Assembly: GCA_934663645.1 (NCBI GenBank)
Contig: CAKUKR010000016.1
Span: 1 to 31,597, forward strand
Length of the DNA: 31,597 nucleotides
Reading direction: 5' to 3'
Source: an uncultured Muribaculaceae bacterium
GTDB taxonomy: Bacteria > Bacteroidota > Bacteroidia > Bacteroidales > Muribaculaceae
Part shown: piece after piece, positions 6,966 to 14,555 of the stretch
Layout: the number at the start of each line of letters is the position of its first letter
How positions within the stretch are numbered: position 1 is the first letter of the stretch
Translations under genes and position numbers: made by a program
Notes under the pieces: generated by a model
Told to the model about the DNA's origin: nothing
The model's database searches: none
Seen by the model: the letters and a program-made list of their open reading frames with translations, nothing else

Positions 6966-8867
6966 ATGACACCAATACGCAAGAAGACGATAGCATTTTT
7001 AGCAGCAGCCATTGCCGGACTGCCCGCGTGGGCGGAAGGCACGGCGGCTGAAAACGACAGCACAGCCTCACGCCGCGACCTGGGCGAGGTGATAGTGACA
7101 GGCACACGCCAGCCGGCAGGCCTCGACCTGCTGCCGATGACTGTGAGCATCGTAGACCGTGGCGACCTCACCGCCGACTACCGCATGAGCGTCATGCCGA
7201 CACTCATGGAGCAGGTGCCAGGGCTTATGGTGACATCACGCGGCGTTATGGGCTACGGCGTGAGCAACGGAGGCTCGGGCGGCATGATGCTGCGCGGAGT
7301 GTCCTCCGGCGGCGGACAGGTGATGGTGCTGATAGACGGCAAGCCGCAGTACAGCGGCATCTACGGACACAGTGTGGCTGACAGCTACTTGACCATGATG
7401 GCCGACCGCGTGGAGGTGCTGCGCGGCCCGGCATCGATGCTCTACGGCTCAAACGCCATGGGAGGAGTGGTCAACATCATCTCGCGGCGCATGCACACAG
7501 ACGGCGTGCACACCTCGCTGTCGCTGGGCGCGGGCAGCTACGGCACGGTACAGGCCGAAGCGAGCAACCAGGTGCGTGCCGGACGGTTCTCAAGCACCGT
7601 CGCCGCACAGTTCGGCAGGTCTGACAACCACCGCCCCGACATGGGCTTCTACCAGTACGGCGGCTATGTGAGCCTCGGCTACGACCTGTCCGGCCACTGG
7701 AACATATTCGCCGATGCCGACGTGACGCATTTCGGCGCGTCCTACCCCGGCACTGTGTCCGCCCCTATGCTTGAAGCCGACCAGTGGATTACGCGCGGCG
7801 CGGTGGCTATAGGCGTTGAGAACAGATACCGCAACACGTCCGGACGTATAAGCGTATACGACAACTTCGGGCGGCACAAAATCAACGACGGATACGCAGC
7901 TGGCAGCGGCACGCCACAGACGCGCCTCTTCCGCTCACGCGACGCGCTGGCCGGCATCAGCTGGCATCAGACAGCAAGCCTGTGGCTGGGCGGCAACATA
8001 ACCCTCGGCATGGACTACCAGCACATCTACGGCCGCGCCTTCTACACCAGCCGCGAAACCGGCGAGGTGCTTGAGACTGCCAACAAGCAGTCCGGCCATG
8101 TGCACAACAACGAGGTGGGCGTGTATGCCGACATCCGGCAGGACTTCCTGCGCTGGCTCTCCGTAGAGGCCGGCGTGCGCTATGACCACCACTCCGTCAC
8201 AGGCGGAGAATGGGTGCCGCAGGGCGGCATCGTGGTGCGCCCGTCAGCTTCGGCAGAGGTCAAGGCCATGGTCAGCAAGGGCTTCCGCAACCCGACGATG
8301 AAAGAGCTGTACCTCTACCCTCCCTCAAATGAGGACTTGCTGCCAGAGCGCATGATGAACTATGAGCTGTCGTGGCGGCACCGGCTGCTCGGCGGACGGC
8401 TCAGCTACGGCATCAACCTGTTCTACATCAAGGCCGACAACATCATACAGACCATCAACCGCAAGAACGTCAACACCGGCAAGCTGGAGAACAGCGGCAT
8501 CGAGGCAGACGCGACATTCGCCATCGACAGCCGCTGGTCCGTCACCACCAACCACAGCTACCTGCACCAGGCCCGCCCCGTAGTCGGCGCACCGACCTAC
8601 AAGGGATACATCGGCGGCAGCTTCCACAGCAACGGCGTGGGCGTGCACGCAGGGCTTACACAAGTTGCCGGGCTGTACACTGCCGTGGGCAGCGACGAGA
8701 CGAAAACAGACTTCACGCTGCTAAACGTCACCGTCGATTACCGCCTGTGCAAGAACGTCAAGCTGTGGGTCAAGGGGGACAACCTGCTCGGGCAACGCTA
8801 CGAGATCGTGGCTGGCAACCCGATGCCCAAAGCGACATTCATGGCAGGTGTCGCTCTCGATTTCTGA
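6966..8867 (+). CDS. TonB-dependent outer-membrane receptor
   Basis: This is a 633-residue protein with a signal peptide (cut near PAWA, residue 23). A TonB-box-like GEVIVTGTR (40-48) is followed by a plug domain to about residue 165 with the usual VLIDGKP, RVEVLRGPASMLYG and AMGGVVNIIS segments. The rest is a beta-barrel ending in the terminal Phe expected for Bam-dependent assembly (VALDF). It lacks the carboxypeptidase-like N-terminal extension of SusC proteins and has no SusD partner. It therefore resembles siderophore, heme or cobalamin receptors more than glycan importers, and the ligand is not evident. It starts 13 nt after the AAA ATPase and 31 nt before the DUF362 gene, so co-transcription is likely. 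Confidence 0.93.
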   Translation: MTPIRKKTIAFLAAAIAGLPAWAEGTAAENDSTASRRDLGEVIVTGTRQPAGLDLLPMTVSIVDRGDLTADYRMSVMPTLMEQVPGLMVTSRGVMGYGVSNGGSGGMMLRGVSSGGGQVMVLIDGKPQYSGIYGHSVADSYLTMMADRVEVLRGPASMLYGSNAMGGVVNIISRRMHTDGVHTSLSLGAGSYGTVQAEASNQVRAGRFSSTVAAQFGRSDNHRPDMGFYQYGGYVSLGYDLSGHWNIFADADVTHFGASYPGTVSAPMLEADQWITRGAVAIGVENRYRNTSGRISVYDNFGRHKINDGYAAGSGTPQTRLFRSRDALAGISWHQTASLWLGGNITLGMDYQHIYGRAFYTSRETGEVLETANKQSGHVHNNEVGVYADIRQDFLRWLSVEAGVRYDHHSVTGGEWVPQGGIVVRPSASAEVKAMVSKGFRNPTMKELYLYPPSNEDLLPERMMNYELSWRHRLLGGRLSYGINLFYIKADNIIQTINRKNVNTGKLENSGIEADATFAIDSRWSVTTNHSYLHQARPVVGAPTYKGYIGGSFHSNGVGVHAGLTQVAGLYTAVGSDETKTDFTLLNVTVDYRLCKNVKLWVKGDNLLGQRYEIVAGNPMPKATFMAGVALDF

Positions 8868-8898
8868 CAACAATATCAAAACACATAAACTCAACATT

Positions 8899-9858
8899 AT
8901 GAACAAACTACTCATATCCTCAGCACTCGCAGCAGCATCGCTCACAGCTTCTGCCCAGTCGGCGAAGCCCACAGTGTACGTCACCCGCGAGATAACGCCC
9001 GAGTCGCTCGTGCGCATATACGAAGCCCTCGGACGCAAGGCCGAAGGGCGCGTGGCAGTCAAAATATCGACAGGCGAATCCGAGAAGACCGGCTACCTGC
9101 GCCCCGACTTCATCAAGCCGCTCCTCGACGAGGTGCACGGCACAATCGTGGAGTGCAACACCGCATACGGCGGCTCACGCGCCACAAGCGAAGACCACTG
9201 GAAGACCATTCGCCAGCACGGCTTCACCCGCGTCGCCCCGGTAGACATCATGGACGAGGAGGGCACTATAAATATCCCAGTGCGTGACACCACGCACCTG
9301 AAATACGACATCGTGGGCAGCCACATACAATATTACGACTTCATGATTAACCTCGCCCACTTCAAGGGGCACCAGATGGGCGGCCTCGGCGGCGTGCTGA
9401 AAAACGCCTCGATAGGCTGCGCCTCCTCCTCGGGCAAGGCATACATCCACACCGCCGGCGTAACCGAGAATGTTGACGAGCTGTGGGACCATGTTGACGA
9501 CCAGGACGGTTTCGTCGAGTCAATGGCAGCAGCCGCACAGGCAGTACACGACTACTTCGACAACGGCAACAAGATACTGTACATCAGTGTGATGTACCGC
9601 ATGAGCATCGACTGCGACTGCAACGCCAACCCGGCAGAGCCGCTCATCGCCGACTACGGCATCCTTGCGTCGCTCGACCCCGTTGCACTCGACCAGGCAT
9701 GCTACGACATCGTCACGCAGATACACAACGACGAGCACAACAACACCCAGCCGCTGCTCGACCGCATCGCCAAGCAGCACGGCACACACATCATGGAGTG
9801 GGGAGAGAAAATCGGCCTCGGCAGCCGCGACTACGACCTCGTGAGCATCGACAAGTGA
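8899..9858 (+). CDS. Exported DUF362 protein
   Basis: The 319-residue protein has a clear signal peptide (MNKLLISSALAAASLTASAQ). The remainder is a DUF362 domain, with HFKGHQMGGLGGVLKN at 154-169 and LASLDPVALDQACYD near 257-270 as the best family marks. Many DUF362 proteins carry an added 4Fe-4S ferredoxin module. None is present here, although cysteines at 174, 239, 241 and 268 could bind metal. The ATG at 8899 was chosen because it opens the signal peptide. An upstream start at 8848 would overlap the receptor gene and add unrelated residues. It is the last gene of the exported-protein run. I infer a redox or metal-related envelope role and do not know the substrate. Confidence 0.85.
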   Translation: MNKLLISSALAAASLTASAQSAKPTVYVTREITPESLVRIYEALGRKAEGRVAVKISTGESEKTGYLRPDFIKPLLDEVHGTIVECNTAYGGSRATSEDHWKTIRQHGFTRVAPVDIMDEEGTINIPVRDTTHLKYDIVGSHIQYYDFMINLAHFKGHQMGGLGGVLKNASIGCASSSGKAYIHTAGVTENVDELWDHVDDQDGFVESMAAAAQAVHDYFDNGNKILYISVMYRMSIDCDCNANPAEPLIADYGILASLDPVALDQACYDIVTQIHNDEHNNTQPLLDRIAKQHGTHIMEWGEKIGLGSRDYDLVSIDK

Positions 9859-9875
9859 CACCCGGCAAAGACTAC

Positions 9876-9911
9876 ATGGGCATGGGGATCCCGCCAGTCC
9901 GGGGTGCCCAT
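9876..9911. terminator. Inverted repeat after the DUF362 gene, possible terminator
   Basis: ATGGGCA (9876-9882) pairs with TGCCCAT (9905-9911) around a GC-rich core that can fold further. Only an A/T-mixed tail follows, so termination would be weak. It is the only hairpin I found before the tRNA promoter. Confidence 0.4.
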
Positions 9912-9986
9912 ATTATATGCGATGTCGCAAAAACAGCATTTCAACAGCCGCTTGCAGCCGCGCCTGAAAAAATAATCGGCTGAAAA

Positions 9987-10018
9987 TTTGGCGGAACGGA
10001 AAATGTTGCCTAACTTTG
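9987..10018 (+). promoter_or_regulatory. Promoter of the tRNA-Ser gene
   Basis: TTTG (9987-9990), exactly 20 nt, then TAACTTTG (10011-10018) is a textbook Bacteroidota promoter. Transcription would start near 10025, about 30 nt before the tRNA. Confidence 0.8.
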
Positions 10019-10054
10019 CACTCGCAAAAGGGGCGAGACATTCCCTGACGCGAA

Positions 10055-10139
10055 GGAGAGATGGCAGAGTGGTCGATTGCGGCGGTCTTGAAAACCGTTG
10101 AGGGTCACACCTCCGGGGGTTCGAATCCCTCTCTCTCCG
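10055..10139 (+). tRNA. tRNA-Ser (anticodon UGA)
   Basis: The 85-nt sequence folds as a class II tRNA. The acceptor stem is GGAGAGA (10055-10061) with TCTCTCC (10132-10138) and discriminator G10139. The anticodon loop CTTGAAA holds TGA, which reads UCA and other serine codons. There is a long variable arm and the usual GGTTCGAATCC T-loop. CCA is not encoded and would be added enzymatically. The gene has its own promoter and terminator. Confidence 0.97.
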
Positions 10140-10140
10140 C

Positions 10141-10174
10141 AAAGGCGTGAAACAAAATTGCTTCACGCCTTTTT
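10141..10174 (+). terminator. Rho-independent terminator of tRNA-Ser
   Basis: AAAGGCGTGAA (10141-10151) pairs perfectly with TTCACGCCTTT (10162-10172), followed by further Ts to 10174. It begins two nt after the mature tRNA end. Confidence 0.92.
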
Positions 10175-10208
10175 CGTGTCGCATAGCGAAGGAAAGTGCG
10201 GGGAGGGG

Positions 10209-10239
10209 TTGGGCAATCGGATTTTTTTTGCGATATTTG
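10209..10239 (+). promoter_or_regulatory. Probable promoter of the ribonucleotide reductase gene
   Basis: TTG (10209-10211), a 20-nt spacer and GATATTTG (10232-10239) match the layout, with one mismatch in the -7 box. I saw no convincing cobalamin riboswitch in the short leader to 10280. Confidence 0.45.
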
Positions 10240-10279
10240 CACTCGCAATACTTCAACACAACAAGACCCGTACTGTACG

Positions 10280-12820
10280 ATGAAAACCGACAGGAAAACA
10301 TACACTTACGACGAGGCTTACAATGCCTCGCTCGAATATTTCAAGGGCGACGAGCTCGCAGCCCGCGTCTGGTCAAGCAAATATGCCCTGAAAGACTCGT
10401 TTGGCAACATCTACGAGCTGACACCGGACGACATGCACCGCCGCATCGCCGGCGAGATAGCACGCATCGAGGCGAAATACCCCAACCCGATGAGCGAGGA
10501 CGAGGTGTTCTCGCTGCTGCGCGGTTTCCGCTACATAGTGCCGCAGGGCAGCCCCATGGCCGGCATCGGCAATGACTTCCAGATAGGCTCGCTCTCCAAC
10601 TGCTTTGTCATCGGCCTCGCCGGCAGACCCGACTCGTACGGGGGCATCATCAAGATAGACGAGGAGCAGGTGCAGCTGATGAAGCGGCGCGGCGGCGTGG
10701 GACACGACCTCTCGCACATCCGCCCCAAAGGCAGCCCTGTGAAGAACTCCGCTCTCACCTCGACAGGCCTCGTGCCGTTCATGGAGCGGTATTCCAACTC
10801 CACACGCGAGGTGGCGCAGGACGGACGGCGCGGCGCATTGATGCTCTCTGTCAGCATCAAGCACCCGGATTCAGAAGCGTTTATCGACGCGAAGATGACC
10901 GAGGGCAAGGTGACGGGCGCAAATGTGTCGGTCAAGATAGACGACGAGTTCATGCGTGCCGCCCTGTCTGACGGCAAATACACGCAGACATACCCTATAA
11001 GCGGCGAAAAACCGCTGTACAGCAAGGACATCAACGCCAAGGCGTTGTGGGGCAAGATAGTCCACAACGCTTGGAAGAGCGCAGAGCCGGGCGTGCTGTT
11101 CTGGGACACAATCTTGCGAGAATCCGTCCCCGACTGCTATGCCGACGAGGGGTTCACAACCGTCTCGACCAACCCCTGCGGCGAGATACCCCTATGCCCC
11201 TACGACAGCTGCCGCCTAGTGGCGATCAACCTGTACAGCTATGTCCGCGACCCGTTCACCGACCATGCGTCGTTTGACTTCGACCTGTTCCGCACCCACG
11301 TCCGCAAGGCGCAGCGCATCATGGACGACATCATCGACCTCGAGATGGAGAAAATCGACAAGATCATCGACAAGATAGCCCACGACCCTGAAACCGACGA
11401 GGTGAAGCAGACGGAGCTGAACCTGTGGAAGAAGATACGCACCATGACCCTGAAAGGACGGCGCACGGGCTGCGGCACCACCGGCGAGGGGGACATGCTC
11501 GCGGCTCTCGGCTACCGCTACGGCACGCCCGAGGCAACGGCTTTCTCCGTCGAGGTCCACAAGCAGCTGGCGCTGGCATACTACGGCGCATCGGTCGACA
11601 TGGCAGCGGAGCGCGGAGCGTTTGAAGTCTATGACGCAGAGCGCGAGAAGGACAACCCGTTCATACAGCGGCTGCGCGAGGCTGACCCTGCCCTCTACGA
11701 GAAGATGGTACGCCAGGGACGGCGCAACATCGCCTGCCTCACCATAGCCCCGACCGGCACGACCTCGCTCATGACACAGACCACCTCCGGCATCGAGCCG
11801 GTGTTCCTCCCCGTCTACAAACGCCGCCGCAAGGTCAACCCCAGCGACGAGAACGTGGTCATAGACTTCGTGGACGAAGTGGGCGACGCTTTCGAGGAAT
11901 ACATAGTATACCACCACAAGTTTGTCGAGTGGATGCGCTCTCGCGGCATCGAGCCGCGACGCAACATGACCGCTGAAGAAATCGACGCGCTGGTGGCACA
12001 GTCGCCGTATTACAAGGCCACGAGCAACGACGTGGACTGGATGGAGAAGGTGCGTATGCAGGGCGCTGTCCAGAAATGGGTGGACCACAGCATCTCCGTA
12101 ACCATCAACCTCCCAGCCGACACGACTGAGGAGATGGTCGGCAAGCTGTACACAGAGGCCTGGCGTGCCGGCTGCAAGGGCTGCACTGTCTACCGTGACG
12201 GCTCGCGCAACAATGTGCTCGAAGCAGTCAAGAAGAAGGACGCCAAGCCGGCACTGATACATACGCCGCAGCACATAGTGAAACGTCCTATCGAACTCGA
12301 AGCCGATGTGGTGCGTTTCCAGAACAACAAGGAGAAGTGGATAGCCTTCGTCGGCCTCGTTGACGGCAAGCCCTACGAGATATTCACCGGCCTCGCCGAC
12401 GACGAGGACGGCATATTCTGCCCCAAGAGCGTGTCGCACGGCAAGATAATCAAGGCGCAAGCCGCCGACGGAAGCAAGCGGTACGACTTCCAGTTTATAA
12501 ACAAGCGCGGCTACAAGACCACTATCGAGGGGCTGAGCGAGAAGTTCAACCCCGAGTTCTGGAACTACGCCAAGCTGATCTCCGGCGTGCTGCGCTACGG
12601 CATGCCCATCGACCAGGTGCTGAAACTCGTAGGCGGCCTCGAACTGGACTCCGACAGCATAAACACGTGGAAGAACGGCGTGGAACGCGCCCTGAAGAAG
12701 TATATTCCCAACGGCACAAACGCCAAGGGGCAGAAATGCCCGCACTGCGGCGCGGAAACACTCATCTACCAGGAGGGCTGCCTGATATGCACCTCTTGCG
12801 GCACGTCCAAGTGCGGCTGA
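10280..12820 (+). CDS. nrdJ: Adenosylcobalamin-dependent (class II) ribonucleoside-diphosphate reductase
   Basis: The 846-residue enzyme makes deoxyribonucleotides using a B12-generated thiyl radical, so it needs no oxygen and no second subunit. The catalytic motif NPCGEIPL (298-305) supplies Asn298, radical Cys300 and Glu302. C108 in SNCFVIG is the partner redox cysteine. TIAPTGTTSLMTQTTSG (488-504) is the phosphate-binding region. GCKGCTVYRDGSR (631-643) is typical of the NrdJ C-terminal part. The last 30 residues form a zinc-ribbon and redox tail, with C820/C823, C834/C837/C840 and C845. I chose the ATG at 10280 because upstream in-frame residues are unlike the family and overlap the promoter. 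The length is normal for long NrdJ. Growth would depend on B12 uptake or synthesis unless another reductase exists elsewhere. Confidence 0.96.
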   Translation: MKTDRKTYTYDEAYNASLEYFKGDELAARVWSSKYALKDSFGNIYELTPDDMHRRIAGEIARIEAKYPNPMSEDEVFSLLRGFRYIVPQGSPMAGIGNDFQIGSLSNCFVIGLAGRPDSYGGIIKIDEEQVQLMKRRGGVGHDLSHIRPKGSPVKNSALTSTGLVPFMERYSNSTREVAQDGRRGALMLSVSIKHPDSEAFIDAKMTEGKVTGANVSVKIDDEFMRAALSDGKYTQTYPISGEKPLYSKDINAKALWGKIVHNAWKSAEPGVLFWDTILRESVPDCYADEGFTTVSTNPCGEIPLCPYDSCRLVAINLYSYVRDPFTDHASFDFDLFRTHVRKAQRIMDDIIDLEMEKIDKIIDKIAHDPETDEVKQTELNLWKKIRTMTLKGRRTGCGTTGEGDMLAALGYRYGTPEATAFSVEVHKQLALAYYGASVDMAAERGAFEVYDAEREKDNPFIQRLREADPALYEKMVRQGRRNIACLTIAPTGTTSLMTQTTSGIEPVFLPVYKRRRKVNPSDENVVIDFVDEVGDAFEEYIVYHHKFVEWMRSRGIEPRRNMTAEEIDALVAQSPYYKATSNDVDWMEKVRMQGAVQKWVDHSISVTINLPADTTEEMVGKLYTEAWRAGCKGCTVYRDGSRNNVLEAVKKKDAKPALIHTPQHIVKRPIELEADVVRFQNNKEKWIAFVGLVDGKPYEIFTGLADDEDGIFCPKSVSHGKIIKAQAADGSKRYDFQFINKRGYKTTIEGLSEKFNPEFWNYAKLISGVLRYGMPIDQVLKLVGGLELDSDSINTWKNGVERALKKYIPNGTNAKGQKCPHCGAETLIYQEGCLICTSCGTSKCG

Positions 12821-12865
12821 CGCGCTCTCCTTCAAACTACCCGACACATTTAATGCAAACAGATT

Positions 12866-13774
12866 ATGAAATACTACTATAACAACGCCGGTTCGCCGGC
12901 TGGACCTTACGAGAAGGATGAGCTGGCGGCGTACAGCATCGCCCCCGACACGCTGGTATGGCACGAGGGGCTCGACGACTGGAAGCCCGCAAATGAAATC
13001 GCCGAGCTCGCCGACTTCTTTGCGCCCGCCCCCGAGCCCATCCAAGAGCCAGAGCCTGAAACACTCCAGACATTGCCGCCCGCAGCACCCGAACCGCCGG
13101 CCTGCGGCACGGCAACGCCTCCCGCACCACTTGCCGGCTCCGTTCCTCCTCCAGCGGCATCTGGCATGACGACGCCCGCCTGTCCGCCGCCAACTGCCGG
13201 CACGCCCGCGCCGCAGCCCTATACAGCCGCGCCGACACCCGGCTCACCGACAGGAGCAGTGCCGCCACCCTCGCCCTGCGCACGCCCGACTGCGCCATAC
13301 ACTCCCCAAATGCCGCAGACACCGCCGATGCCGCCCGCGAGTAACGGCCACTGCCCCGCAAACGCGCCTGCCGAATGTGCCGCCCCCGTTGACTTCAAGC
13401 CTGGCAAAGGGGCTGCCGTCGCCGCAATCGTGATAGCTTCAATTGCAATGGTCACCGGCATATTCTCATACTTCACCTCATGGATATTCGCCGTACCGGC
13501 ACTGATACTGGCGATATTGGCCATAAGCAAATCAGGCAACGCCGTCAAGGTCGCAGCCACGGGCAACATGGCCGCAGCAGAACGCATGGCACGCTCCGTA
13601 CGCTCAATGAGCACCATTTCCATAATACTCGGAGCTTTGGGCATCGTCACCTTCCTGCTGCTGCTGACGATACTGTCCGTCCTGATATACGATGCGGTCA
13701 AAGATGTCCCGCCATATTACGGCTCGGAGTCATACGACTACTTCATGATGCTAGGCGGCATCCTGCGGTTCTGA
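12866..13774 (+). CDS. GYF_2-domain membrane protein with proline-rich linker
   Basis: This 302-residue protein starts with a GYF_2 (DUF4339) domain (about 1-52). Its marks are YYYNNAGSPAGPY, TLVWHEGLDDW and a following helix. GYF domains usually bind proline-rich peptides. Residues 53-178 form a linker very rich in Pro and Ala, itself a potential GYF ligand. The C-terminus has three predicted membrane segments (about 183-203, 205-221 and 251-275), like DUF4190 proteins. No signal peptide is present, so the GYF domain probably faces the cytoplasm. It follows nrdJ by 45 nt with no terminator seen, and precedes a second GYF_2 protein by 43 nt, so the two are likely co-expressed. The function is unknown. 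Confidence 0.8.
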   Translation: MKYYYNNAGSPAGPYEKDELAAYSIAPDTLVWHEGLDDWKPANEIAELADFFAPAPEPIQEPEPETLQTLPPAAPEPPACGTATPPAPLAGSVPPPAASGMTTPACPPPTAGTPAPQPYTAAPTPGSPTGAVPPPSPCARPTAPYTPQMPQTPPMPPASNGHCPANAPAECAAPVDFKPGKGAAVAAIVIASIAMVTGIFSYFTSWIFAVPALILAILAISKSGNAVKVAATGNMAAAERMARSVRSMSTISIILGALGIVTFLLLLTILSVLIYDAVKDVPPYYGSESYDYFMMLGGILRF

Positions 13775-13817
13775 TGCCGCTGTTGCACCAAAACGCTTTG
13801 CATAAAGGAAACAGACA

Positions 13818-14396
13818 ATGCCGAAGAAATTTTTCGCAATGATAGACGGCGAGCAGCGCGGGCCGTACCTGCTGACCGAACTCGCCGACGCTGGCGTAAC
13901 CCCCGATACATACGTATGGTGCAAGGGGATGGAGGACTGGCAGAAAGCGCGTGACAATGCCGACATCTGCCGTGCGTTCCGCCAGCGCCTGTTCGCCGCC
14001 ATGCACCCCTCGCAGCAGCCGCAAGCCACTATACCGGCCGCCCCCAGCGATGCGGGCGAGGAGAACATGGACTCGCTGCCGCCGCAGTTCCGGCACATCG
14101 TGCGCCGTTCCGGCACGCCGGTGCTGCCGCCCAACGACACGCGCCCCGACTACAGAGTGCCGCCGCGCAACCTGCTGCCGTATGCCATCATCGTCACGCT
14201 GCTGTGCGGCTCGCTGCTCGGGCTTGTCGCCGTATGGTTTGCCGCATCAGCCAACCGCGCATGGCGCAACGGCGAGAAAGAGCGTGCCTACGAGCTTACG
14301 AACCGCGCCAAGATGTGGATAGGCATAACCTTCTTCGTGGCAGTCATAGCCACCGGCATCATGATGATGCTCGCCAACCGCGGCACGCTCGGCTGA
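13818..14396 (+). CDS. GYF_2-domain protein with CD225/dispanin-like membrane region
   Basis: The 192-residue protein pairs an N-terminal GYF_2 domain (about 3-53; RGPY, TYVWCKGMEDW) with a linker (60-115) and two membrane segments (about 119-143 and 166-186). Between them lies a short loop with ANRAWRNGEKERAYELTNRAKMW. That two-helix arrangement is the CD225/dispanin pattern seen in many bacterial GYF_2 and zinc-ribbon membrane proteins. It lies directly after the larger GYF_2 gene and before a terminator. The proline-rich linker of the neighbour and the two GYF domains suggest that the proteins bind each other, which is inference. No enzymatic motif is seen. Confidence 0.8.
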   Translation: MPKKFFAMIDGEQRGPYLLTELADAGVTPDTYVWCKGMEDWQKARDNADICRAFRQRLFAAMHPSQQPQATIPAAPSDAGEENMDSLPPQFRHIVRRSGTPVLPPNDTRPDYRVPPRNLLPYAIIVTLLCGSLLGLVAVWFAASANRAWRNGEKERAYELTNRAKMWIGITFFVAVIATGIMMMLANRGTLG

Positions 14397-14457
14397 CCTC
14401 AGTCAGCCATACAGAAAATATGCAGCCGACATACGTTTATAGTTAAAGATGCGTAAT

Positions 14458-14490
14458 AATCCGACATTCCACGGGATGCCGGATTTATCA
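14458..14490 (+). terminator. Terminator after the GYF_2 gene pair
   Basis: AATCCG (14458-14463) pairs with CGGATT (14480-14485). CAT/ATG and CC/GG pair inside with single mismatches, and a T-rich tail follows. It lies 61 nt after the second GYF_2 stop and just before the next promoter. Confidence 0.6.
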
Positions 14491-14505
14491 TTATAGGAAA
14501 ATGGG

Positions 14506-14513
14506 TATCTTTG
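14506..14513 (+). promoter_or_regulatory. Promoter -7 element of the large secreted protein gene
   Basis: TATCTTTG matches TAnnTTTG, and GC follows as in many strong Bacteroidota promoters. The -33 element is unclear. The start would be near 14520, giving a leader of about 36 nt. Confidence 0.6.
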
Positions 14514-14555
14514 CAGGGTAAACCATGCTCTATACTATACCTAATAAATAATCAA

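Noticed and set aside
6966..8867. SusC-type glycan importer for the TonB receptor
   Set aside because: At 633 residues it is too short, it lacks the carboxypeptidase-like N-terminal domain, and no SusD gene follows.
10055..10139. tRNA-Ser gene as an integration site for a mobile island
   Set aside because: No integrase gene and no repeat of the tRNA 3' end were seen downstream within the window.
10240..10279. Cobalamin riboswitch upstream of nrdJ
   Set aside because: The leader is only about 40 nt and lacks a B12-box-like sequence.
11216..13045. Long minus-strand ORF of 609 codons opposite nrdJ and the first GYF_2 gene
   Set aside because: It is a shadow of GC-rich codons. Its product has no recognisable domains, and the plus-strand frame encodes a complete ribonucleotide reductase.
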